6,095 bases of DNA from an uncultured Prevotella sp. Lineage in GTDB: Bacteria > Bacteroidota > Bacteroidia > Bacteroidales > Bacteroidaceae. A model generated the notes under the pieces. That model was not told the origin of the DNA, did not search any database, and saw nothing but the letters and a program-made list of their open reading frames with translations. How positions within the stretch are numbered: the first letter of the stretch is position 1; every line of letters begins with the position of its first letter. Below, one piece after another: positions 1 to 5,849 of the stretch. A program made the translations under genes and the position numbers. The stretch is taken from positions 1 through 6,095 of the forward strand of contig CAJLYG010000189.1 of the NCBI GenBank assembly GCA_905210845.1, read 5' to 3'.

Positions 1-834
1 CAAGAGAAATAACTGCGACTGACAGAGAACCCGTTTGGTGTCAACCGCCATGAGCGTAGCGTCTGCGAGCAAGCTTACCTTGCCACTCTGGAGAAGCCTG
101 ACACCAGCATCCTTCTGGTTCCAGTTCTTGTCATATTGTCCATAATCAAGGACATAGAGTCCATAAGTCCCATCGCATTTCACAGTATAAGGGTTCAGGA
201 TAGAGGCATCCTTGAAGCTGTCTACTGTTCCATTCGAGAGGTTGATCGTGGAAATGGAAGCATTTTTCACCTTTCCATAATCAGAATTAGCCACATAAAG
301 GAAGCCATGATCATCCACATCGATGCCCTCGGGATAAGAGCCCACCTTATAAGCTTTCTTCAAGGAGAAAGAAACCGTATCGATAGCGGCGACATACCCA
401 TCGTAAGTAGACACATAGATACAGTTGCCATATCCGACGATGCAGCGTGGCTGTTTGCCCTTATCCGACCCGATCACCTCCGTCGTACGGATCTGGTGGA
501 TTGACTTCAAAGTATGCTTATCCATCACTTCGATCGTATTCTCACCTGTCACTGCGACATACAATCGTCCGCCATATACCGTAGCCCCATTAGGATTCAT
601 GCCCAAGTTACGACCATTCACCGCAAGGAAAGCCTTTTGCGTGACATCAAAGGTCGGGGTCATCGCGGTAATGCTACCACTGATCTGATTAGACACATTC
701 CCAGAATTAATGACATAGATTCCGTCAGTCTGCAAATCATGGGTTGTTTCCTTGTTATTGTCATCATCGTCGCAAGCAACAAGGGCGAAGGTTCCCATCA
801 AGAGAACTGCCAAACTCCATAAATACTTTTTCAT
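1..834 (-). CDS. btuG: BtuG-like surface cobalamin-binding lipoprotein (YncE/DUF5074-type beta-propeller), C-terminus off the left edge
   Basis: The reading frame starts at ATG 834-832 and stays open for 278 codons to the window edge, so the 3' end is missing. The N-terminus is a lipoprotein signal: Lys2-Lys3, a hydrophobic core, and lipobox LVAC with Cys21. Four aspartates follow directly (DDDDNN), resembling the acidic lipoprotein export signal that sends Bacteroidota lipoproteins to the cell surface. The rest reads as a beta-propeller: a recurring hydrophobic-Tyr-Val strand appears near residues 40, 92, 140, 180 and 227, about 40-52 residues apart, with NPNG and SYPEGI turns. This is the YncE-like fold of BtuG, the surface protein that binds cobalamin with very high affinity and sits on BtuB in gut Bacteroides. 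It begins 13 nt after the btuB stop codon, so it is probably co-transcribed and under the same riboswitch. The btuG name rests on fold, lipobox and neighbourhood; another DUF5074 surface lipoprotein is the main alternative. Confidence 0.85.
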   Translation of the reverse strand, partial: MKKYLWSLAVLLMGTFALVACDDDDNNKETTHDLQTDGIYVINSGNVSNQISGSITAMTPTFDVTQKAFLAVNGRNLGMNPNGATVYGGRLYVAVTGENTIEVMDKHTLKSIHQIRTTEVIGSDKGKQPRCIVGYGNCIYVSTYDGYVAAIDTVSFSLKKAYKVGSYPEGIDVDDHGFLYVANSDYGKVKNASISTINLSNGTVDSFKDASILNPYTVKCDGTYGLYVLDYGQYDKNWNQKDAGVRLLQSGKVSLLADATLMAVDTKRVLCQSQLFLL

Positions 835-847
835 TTGATGTTATCTT

Positions 848-2827
848 TTAAAGTTTAAAATTGACTGTTATCTGATAGCTGATACCCGGCATGGGATATC
901 CAGCCACGATCGAATACTGTTGGTTGAAGAGATTCTTGACATCTCCCCTGACCGTAATGGGATGTTTTCCCCAAAGGAACTGCCGGTAGGCAGACACGCC
1001 CCAATCCATATATCCTGCCACATCAGTTTCCTCATAGTGCTCATTGGTCGACCAACGCTTGCTGATACCTGCGCCATGAAGGGTGACATTCACCCAAGGA
1101 TTCTCATACCCCACCGAGAAACTGCCCGAGTGGAGCGGAATATAAGCAATCTGATGATTGAAAAAAGCAGACGTTGCCAAGGTCCTGTTGGCTGCTCGCT
1201 GATAGCTATAATTACCTGTCAGCAGAAGAGACTGATAACGATTCAGCCTATAGGAGATACGCGTCGTAGCATCCATACCGAGCACACGTACCTTTCCTAC
1301 ATTGACTGTCTTCCAGACGAACATATTATAGGGTACTGCTACGATCTTGTCCCTCACATGGTTCAGGTAGCCATCCAGTGTAGCAAGGAGCCCGAATCTC
1401 GTACCGTCTTTTCGATAGGTCATTCCCACATTGTACTGATCGGTAACCTCGGGTTTCAAGTCCGTACTCCCATAATGGAAGAAATAATACTCATTGAATG
1501 TCGGGACTCTGAATATATTCTTATAAGAAGCCCTGACGAACAAGTTCTGCCGCCTCAACAGTTGGTATGACAAGGATAGGGACGGAGACAGTCGCTGCAT
1601 GTTCCCTGCGCCCTCCCCCTCCTTGGCACCATTCATATAGAAGGAATGCAGCACCCTTGCCAAGACCATCAGGCGCGGGAGCATGTATTTTGCAGATAAC
1701 GACTGCAACAGCGCGTGGCGATAAGGACGGACATCAGTCTCCAAACTACTGTTCAGGTTATGGTAGGCATAATCTACGGAATAGTCGGCTGTCCAATTAT
1801 AATTGGGTGCATAGAGCACACACAGGGAAGAGTAATATTCCCGTTGCCAATAGTCTGCGTCCATGACTCCCCCGGTATACAGCCCATTCTTATAAGAGGT
1901 AGCCGACCCATTAAATTTTCCATTCCACTTGAAGGAGAAATCCCCATGGTGGAGGGTCACGTACTGCAATTGCGTGAAGAAATTCCTGTCATGGAGCTGT
2001 TCCCTGCTGTCACTTGTGTAATACCTCACCTGCCCGGGCAACCTACGGTTGTTCTCATAATAGTATACCTTTCCCGTTACCTTGTCATAGCCTGCACCTT
2101 TCCATTGGAAGTTCAGCTCCCCATGTCCACTATTCATCCTACTGTTGGTACGATGCTCACGATGAGACAGATTGCCATTGCGCAAAGTAAAGGGATAGTC
2201 ATTCTCTGCATAGACGTATTCCCCGTTAGCAGACAAGGCTATCGCACCCGTTACCTGCTGTTCATAGCGCACATAAGGACTCACGTAGCCGAAGGAACCG
2301 AACCTCAGTTGACTGGTCAGGTGGGGCAGCCGGTCATCCCAGTGCTCCGGCAAGGTTTGGATAGACAGCACGGCAGCCGTGCTCACATTACGGGCTGGGA
2401 TAAAAAGGTCTTCCTGGTCGCCGATGACCAAGGAGAGCGACGATACCTGGTCGAGAGAGTACCGTGAGACATCAATCTCCCCACTCTGCCCATCACTGAG
2501 CAAGATGCCGTCATAACTCACCCCAGTATGTTGTGAACCGAATCCCCTGACGGCCACCGTTTTCATGCCGCCAGCGCCCCCATAATCCCTTAAGGTAATG
2601 CCCGGCAATCGATGAAGGGCATCAGCGATATCCGTGATTCCCATCTTCAGCATATCCCCTCTGCCTAACACTTGCAAGGGCATTGTGCTACGCGCCATGC
2701 GATCCCTATGGGATGCCACCACGTCCACCCCCTCCAATGAGTGAACCCGATTGGATATCGTATCCTTTTGCGCCACCGACAACAGTGGCACAAAGGAAAT
2801 GATGATGGCAAGGACTTCCTTGAACAT
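848..2827 (-). CDS. btuB: BtuB-type TonB-dependent outer-membrane receptor for cobalamin
   Basis: This complete 659-residue protein imports vitamin B12 or related corrinoids across the outer membrane using TonB-ExbBD energy. Residues 1-19 form a signal peptide with probable cleavage at SVA|Q. A TonB-box-like segment (LEGVDVVAS) lies at 31-39. The plug domain runs about 45-155 and contains the conserved pattern AVRGFGSQHTGVSYDG followed by SGEIDVSRYSLDQV. A 22-strand-type barrel fills the rest, ending in the strand ITVNFKL. The length is close to E. coli BtuB (about 614). It lacks the N-terminal carboxypeptidase-like domain of SusC proteins, which fits a small-ligand receptor. The ATG at 2827 is the only reasonable start, because an in-frame TAG lies at 2851-2849. 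The substrate call rests mainly on the cobalamin riboswitch just upstream and the BtuG-like gene just downstream. By sequence alone it could be any small TonB-dependent receptor. Confidence 0.92.
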   Translation of the reverse strand: MFKEVLAIIISFVPLLSVAQKDTISNRVHSLEGVDVVASHRDRMARSTMPLQVLGRGDMLKMGITDIADALHRLPGITLRDYGGAGGMKTVAVRGFGSQHTGVSYDGILLSDGQSGEIDVSRYSLDQVSSLSLVIGDQEDLFIPARNVSTAAVLSIQTLPEHWDDRLPHLTSQLRFGSFGYVSPYVRYEQQVTGAIALSANGEYVYAENDYPFTLRNGNLSHREHRTNSRMNSGHGELNFQWKGAGYDKVTGKVYYYENNRRLPGQVRYYTSDSREQLHDRNFFTQLQYVTLHHGDFSFKWNGKFNGSATSYKNGLYTGGVMDADYWQREYYSSLCVLYAPNYNWTADYSVDYAYHNLNSSLETDVRPYRHALLQSLSAKYMLPRLMVLARVLHSFYMNGAKEGEGAGNMQRLSPSLSLSYQLLRRQNLFVRASYKNIFRVPTFNEYYFFHYGSTDLKPEVTDQYNVGMTYRKDGTRFGLLATLDGYLNHVRDKIVAVPYNMFVWKTVNVGKVRVLGMDATTRISYRLNRYQSLLLTGNYSYQRAANRTLATSAFFNHQIAYIPLHSGSFSVGYENPWVNVTLHGAGISKRWSTNEHYEETDVAGYMDWGVSAYRQFLWGKHPITVRGDVKNLFNQQYSIVAGYPMPGISYQITVNFKL

Positions 2828-2880
2828 ATGAATGCAGTTGTTGTCTCCCTACCTCTCCTCGGAAGCAAGAGACGAAAATA
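2828..2880 (-). promoter_or_regulatory. Leader between the riboswitch aptamer and the btuB start (expression platform region)
   Basis: These 53 nt join the aptamer to the btuB ATG. They hold a purine-rich run (GAGGAGAGGTAGGGAGA), but its closest GGGAG is 17 nt from the ATG, too far for a normal Shine-Dalgarno site. A weak hairpin is possible between CTCTT and the following GAGAG. No GC-rich stem followed by a T-run is present, so an intrinsic terminator is not seen and control of translation initiation seems more likely. That mechanism is inferred. Confidence 0.45.
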
Positions 2881-3033
2881 CAATGGCAGGTCTTCTGACT
2901 TATCACCCATCCATGGGCGCCTTCCCGATCCTCATCAGTGGCACATGCCCATGTCAATAAGAATGACTCACAGCAGCGGGACTGTCCAGGACTTCCACCT
3001 GATTCCCTTTTTAATCAGTTGATGAACCAATTG
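2881..3033 (-). ncRNA. Cobalamin (B12) riboswitch
   Basis: Read on the minus strand, the segment carries the conserved elements of the cobalamin aptamer in order. These are AAAAAGGGAATCAGGTGG, then AGTCCTGGACAGTCCCG, CTGCTGTGAGTCA (to 2964), GCCACTG (2942-2936), GGGAAGGCG (2926-2918), and the B12 box AAGTCAGAAGACCTGCC (2901-2885), one base off the usual GGAGACCTGCC form. A closing P1 stem can be drawn between CAA(T)TGG at 3033-3027 and CCATTG at 2886-2881, with one bulged base. The aptamer starts just after the predicted transcription start and ends 53 nt before the btuB start codon. It should lower expression of the B12 uptake operon when adenosylcobalamin or a related corrinoid is abundant. 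The order and identity of the core motifs leave little room for another call; the ligand subtype cannot be told by eye. Confidence 0.96.
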
Positions 3034-3038
3034 CGATG

Positions 3039-3069
3039 CAAAGGTACAATTATTCTCCTAAAAAACAAA
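3039..3069 (-). promoter_or_regulatory. Bacteroidota-type promoter of the btuB-btuG operon
   Basis: On the minus strand a -33 TTTG (3069-3066) is followed by exactly 19 nt and a -7 box TACCTTTG (3046-3039). This matches the Bacteroidota consensus TTTG-N19-TAnnTTTG. It places transcription start within a few bases of the first riboswitch stem at 3033, as expected for a leader that begins with the aptamer. Confidence 0.85.
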
Positions 3070-3190
3070 GTTGAAACTGATAAAAGGTTAAAAAACATAA
3101 GATCAGCAAGGGATGATGTTCATATTGTCATCTCCACCTTACAAATTCAGTAAGATCCATCAACTTTCCCAAAAATAAAACCACATTCAT
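3070..3190. other. AT-rich divergent intergenic stretch with no recognised gene
   Basis: This part of the 438-bp gap between btuB and the divergent transporter gene lies upstream of both promoters. It is AT-rich, with no credible coding sequence or RNA motif. The only local structure seen is a short inverted repeat, CTTAC (3138-3142) and GTAAG (3150-3154) around a 7-nt centre. It could be an operator but is short enough to be chance. Confidence 0.5.
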
Positions 3191-3221
3191 TCTTTTTTCC
3201 CAATATTAATGACTAACTTTG
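3191..3221 (+). promoter_or_regulatory. Probable Bacteroidota-type promoter of the DASS transporter gene
   Basis: A good -7 box, TAACTTTG, lies at 3214-3221. The -33 position falls in a T-rich tract (3193-3198) rather than an exact TTTG, so this promoter is weaker by consensus than the other two. It would give a leader of roughly 40 nt that ends in an A-rich run (CCAAAAATAAAATAAT) just before the ATG at 3266, a common translation-initiation context in this phylum. Confidence 0.6.
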
Positions 3222-3265
3222 CCTCTCGTTATCCATGAATTTCTATTAACCAAAAATAAAATAAT

Positions 3266-4735
3266 ATGGAAGAAAAGCGAGAAGAAGGACTCTCAGGGAT
3301 TTTTCACTTGAAGAAGTTCATTTTGTTTGCGATTACCGCAATCATTACCTTAATCATTTGGAACCTGCCCTCCGACAGTTTCGGTATTGAAGGGCTGACA
3401 GTTGTTCAGCAGCGTGTAATCGCTATTTTTGTGATGGCAGTCTTACTATGGCTTACTGAGGCCATTCCGGCATGGGCCACCTCGGTCGTCATTATCTTTG
3501 TACTGCTTTTTTGTGTGTCTAACTCGTCGTTCAAGTTCTTTCAAGGAAATGAAGGCGAATACGGACAATTGCTTGACTCGGTGGGCATCATGGCATGTTT
3601 TGCCGATCCTACCATCATCCTCTTTTTAGGTGGTTTCATCCTGGCACTTGCCGCTACGAAGAGCGGATTGGACGTGCTCATGGCTCGCACATTGATCAAA
3701 CCCTTTGGCAAGAAGAGCGAGAACGTGCTGTTAGGCTTCCTGTTGATCACGGGTGCCTTCTCCATGTTCATCTCCAACACCGCCACTGCTGCCATGATGC
3801 TCACCTTCCTGACCCCGGTCTTCAAGGCATTGCCTGCAAACGGGAAAGGTCGTATCGCACTGACCATGGCCATCCCCATCGGCGCTAACCTCGGCGGCAT
3901 GGGAACACCGATCGGAACGCCTCCTAACGCATTTGCCTTCAAGGTGCTGACTGATCCCAATGGCTTGAACATGAACATCGGGTTCGGTGAATGGGTCGCA
4001 ATCATGGCGCCCATGGTAATCTTGCTCCTTATCTTAGCATGGCTAATCATTTTAAAGTTCTTCCCCTTCACCCAAAAGACCATCGAGCTGAAAATAGACG
4101 GTGAAGTGAAGAAGAACTGGAGGACTTACGTGGTCGGTATCACCTTTATCATTACGATTATCCTCTGGATCTTCGGGAAAAAGCTTGGCGTGAACGCCAA
4201 TACCACAGCCATGCTGCCGATTGGCGTCTTTGCCCTGACGGGCGTGATCACAGCGAAAGACTTGCAAAAGCTCGACTGGTCGGTCATCTGGATGGTTGCT
4301 GGAGGATTTGCCTTAGGCATGGCCATGAACGGAACCGGTCTGGCAGAGAATGCCATCAAGAGTATTCCATTCGCGACCTTCAACCCGATCGTTATCCTGA
4401 TCATCAGTGGATTGGTATGCTTTATACTCAGCAACTTTATTTCGAACACAGCCACTGCTGCATTGCTGATCCCTATCCTGACGGTTGTTTGCGCCGGCAT
4501 GGGTGACAAACTTGGAATCATCGGCGGTACCTCCACCGTATTGATCGGCATTGCAGTCGCAGCCAGCTGCGCGATGTCATTGCCTATCTCTACGCCTCCT
4601 AATGCCATTGCCTATTCTACAGGCTTGATCGAACAGAAGGACATGGCAAAGGTGGGGCTCACCGTAGGACTGCTCAGCTTGATTATTGGCTATGCCGTAC
4701 TCATCACAATCGGGAAATTGAACATATTTGGATAA
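3266..4735 (+). CDS. SLC13/DASS-family anion (di/tricarboxylate) transporter
   Basis: This complete 489-residue inner-membrane protein belongs to the divalent anion:sodium symporter family, whose members usually move succinate, fumarate, malate or citrate with Na+; some relatives carry sulfate. The family's inverted-repeat layout is plain. The first half has SNTATAA at 170-176 and GTPIGTPPN at 213-221. The second half repeats this with SNTATAA at 393-399 and ISTPPN at 441-446. The paired SNT motifs are the substrate/Na+ binding signature known from VcINDY. Hydrophobic helices cover about 17-33, 49-84, 115-131, 152-170, 240-266, 287-303, 313-329, 340-356, 373-391, 401-411, 423-440 and 463-483. 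The length is normal for the family. It has its own promoter and terminator and is divergent from the B12 operon, so it is probably monocistronic. Substrate and direction (uptake or succinate efflux) cannot be read from the sequence. Confidence 0.94.
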   Translation: MEEKREEGLSGIFHLKKFILFAITAIITLIIWNLPSDSFGIEGLTVVQQRVIAIFVMAVLLWLTEAIPAWATSVVIIFVLLFCVSNSSFKFFQGNEGEYGQLLDSVGIMACFADPTIILFLGGFILALAATKSGLDVLMARTLIKPFGKKSENVLLGFLLITGAFSMFISNTATAAMMLTFLTPVFKALPANGKGRIALTMAIPIGANLGGMGTPIGTPPNAFAFKVLTDPNGLNMNIGFGEWVAIMAPMVILLLILAWLIILKFFPFTQKTIELKIDGEVKKNWRTYVVGITFIITIILWIFGKKLGVNANTTAMLPIGVFALTGVITAKDLQKLDWSVIWMVAGGFALGMAMNGTGLAENAIKSIPFATFNPIVILIISGLVCFILSNFISNTATAALLIPILTVVCAGMGDKLGIIGGTSTVLIGIAVAASCAMSLPISTPPNAIAYSTGLIEQKDMAKVGLTVGLLSLIIGYAVLITIGKLNIFG

Positions 4736-4749
4736 ACCGGATTTGACTT

Positions 4750-4797
4750 GATAAGAAAGGGGATCAGCGGGATGGCTGGTTCCCTTTTATCATTTTT
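4750..4797 (+). terminator. Rho-independent terminator of the DASS transporter gene
   Basis: The segment starts 15 nt after the stop codon. GATAA plus AAGGG on the left pair with CCCTT plus TTATC on the right, with a small left-side bulge. The inner stem is CAGC/GCTG around a GGGATG loop. The hairpin closes at 4791 and is followed by ATTTTT, giving a stem plus T-run typical of an intrinsic terminator. Confidence 0.85.
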
Positions 4798-4919
4798 GCC
4801 CAAACCATCACCGCTGCCAAGATCAGAAATTGTTGATACCCGACAGAGAGGAGACAATAGAAATAGTGAACAAATAAAAGCCAAATAGGACATATTTATC
4901 TTAAAAATGGCTGAAATAT

Positions 4920-4950
4920 TTTGCTTTTTTCCTTTGAATCCTTATCTTTG
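4920..4950 (+). promoter_or_regulatory. Bacteroidota-type promoter abutting the barrel-protein start codon
   Basis: TTTG (4920-4923), exactly 19 nt, then TATCTTTG (4943-4950) is a perfect match to the phylum consensus. The ATG of the next gene is at 4957, only 6 nt after the -7 box. Transcription should therefore start at or within a few bases of the start codon, giving a leaderless or nearly leaderless mRNA. Confidence 0.85.
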
Positions 4951-4956
4951 CACTCG

Positions 4957-5652
4957 ATGAAAAGGATTATGATCATAGGATTATGCCTCTTCCTGACAAG
5001 CATTTCTTTTGGTCAGGAAAGACAGCAGATGCAAGTGGTTGCTCCCAAGGACACCCTCGCCTCTGACTCCATTGTCCCTGGGCAGAGATGGGAAACATCC
5101 CATATACAGAATCGATACTTATCACCTTACTATAATTATGGATGGGGATTGCACAAGGGACTGAACGTGAGTCTCGATCTCTCCGCCTTTGCCACCTTTG
5201 GCAAGCACGTGCCTCATCGAGGCGGATTTACGGAACGCTTAGAAGCAACGTATCTTGCCCCTCTCACGGAAAAGTTGTATGCAGCAGTCGGAGGATATAT
5301 CCAGAATACCAACTGGGGTGGAGATTCCTACCGGGATGGTGGCGTCTACGGCATCTTAGGCTATCGCTTCAACGATCATTGGGAAGCCTATATCTACGGA
5401 CAGAAATCATTGGTCAACAATTACTCCGACTATGCAGGTTATCCCTACGCCTTAGGTTACGGGACTTGGGGATGGGCACCGGGATACAATGGGATGTACG
5501 GTCCTTCCGGGGCTGATCGCTTAGGTGCAGCCGTAAAGTATAACTTCAACCCCAATTTTTCCATTTCCGTGGCAGTGGAAGGGGTATGGATGAACCACAG
5601 GGACCATCCTTATTTCGACCAGTACAACTATCCGGTACCCAAATATGAGTAA
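4957..5652 (+). CDS. Secreted, probable outer-membrane beta-barrel protein of unknown function
   Basis: This 231-residue protein has a signal peptide at residues 1-19 or 1-20: Lys2-Arg3, a hydrophobic core, then SISFG|Q, typical of Bacteroidota. ATG 4957 is preferred over ATG 4969 because the later start would lose both positive residues. A TTG at 4921 leaves the frame open upstream but lies inside the promoter. The mature part has stretches of alternating polar and hydrophobic or aromatic residues, as in transmembrane beta-strands, around 68-82, 92-116, 128-149 and 187-212. Many turns are Gly/Asn/Asp. Residues 156-183 are unusually rich in Gly, Tyr and Trp, and the tail (212-231) is rich in His, Tyr and Pro. 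It does not end in a clear C-terminal aromatic strand. It has its own promoter and no operon partner. I do not recognise the family; a small outer-membrane barrel is the best structural guess, and function is unknown. Confidence 0.8.
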   Translation: MKRIMIIGLCLFLTSISFGQERQQMQVVAPKDTLASDSIVPGQRWETSHIQNRYLSPYYNYGWGLHKGLNVSLDLSAFATFGKHVPHRGGFTERLEATYLAPLTEKLYAAVGGYIQNTNWGGDSYRDGGVYGILGYRFNDHWEAYIYGQKSLVNNYSDYAGYPYALGYGTWGWAPGYNGMYGPSGADRLGAAVKYNFNPNFSISVAVEGVWMNHRDHPYFDQYNYPVPKYE

Positions 5653-5685
5653 GAAATAGATGGGATCGCAAAGCTCATCACCAGG

Positions 5686-5795
5686 AGGAGACCCTTAGGA
5701 TTCCAAAAGATGACCTCCCGCCTTCCAATAGATAACCTTTCAGCACGCGAAAGATAACCTTTTAAGAGACGGGAGATGGCCTATAGGAAACCATG
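5686..5795. repeat. Five tandem copies of a degenerate 22-bp direct repeat
   Basis: The core AGATRRCCT starts at 5708, 5730, 5752 and 5774, exactly 22 bp apart each time: AGATGACCT, AGATAACCT, AGATAACCT, AGATGGCCT. A diverged copy (AGGAGACCC) sits one period earlier at 5686. It is supported by TTCCAA at the same unit position (16-21) in copies 1 and 2. Neighbouring copies match at about 11-15 of 22 positions, best between copies 3 and 4, which share AGATAACCTTT. The array fills the gap between the convergent barrel gene and copA. There are no unique spacers separated from conserved repeats, so it is not CRISPR-like, and the plus strand does not contain the reverse complement of the core. The role is unknown. 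Confidence 0.8.
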
Positions 5796-5811
5796 CGAAA
5801 GTCGAGCATGG
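5791..5811. repeat. Small inverted repeat between convergent genes, possible terminator
   Basis: CCATGC (5791-5796) and GCATGG (5806-5811) form a perfect 6-bp stem with a 9-nt loop. It lies about 40 nt past the copA stop codon on the minus strand. On that strand it is followed only by TTTCC, so it would be a weak intrinsic terminator. Its left arm overlaps the last 22-bp repeat copy. Confidence 0.4.
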
Positions 5812-5849
5812 CAGATGATCGTAAGTTCCTATGTTTTAAGGTGTTTGAC

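Noticed and set aside
136..822. Plus-strand frames of 87-122 codons in the first 830 bases.
   Set aside because: They are antisense to the BtuG-like gene, whose lipobox and repeated propeller strands establish the minus-strand reading.
838..849. AAAGATAACATC just before the btuG start codon, resembling the AGATAACCT core of the 5686-5795 array.
   Set aside because: It is a single short match in an A-rich start region with no periodic partner, most easily explained by chance.
920..2467. Long plus-strand open frames (about 216 and 250 codons) opposite btuB.
   Set aside because: They lie antisense to a full-length, clearly homologous receptor gene, have no signal, domain or promoter of their own, and read as compositional shadows.
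2665..3153. Small open frames on both strands across the riboswitch and btuB leader.
   Set aside because: The region is fully explained by the cobalamin aptamer and the signal-peptide end of btuB, and the frames show no protein-like features.
3541..4608. Minus-strand open frames of 180 and 160 codons opposite the DASS transporter gene.
   Set aside because: They are antisense to a well-conserved membrane protein; their Met/Pro/Ala-rich translations reflect the transporter codons read backwards.
4690..4893. Minus-strand 67-codon frame covering the transporter 3' end and terminator.
   Set aside because: It overlaps the coding end and terminator of the transporter gene and has no promoter box. 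Its hydrophobic N-terminus looks accidental.
4879..4912. AGCCA/TGGCT inverted repeat upstream of the barrel-gene promoter as a possible operator.
   Set aside because: It has only 5 bp per arm with a wide AT-rich centre; too weak to call without conservation data.
5686..5795. CRISPR array interpretation of the 22-bp repeats.
   Set aside because: The copies are contiguous and degenerate with no unique spacers between conserved repeats, and no cas gene is present.
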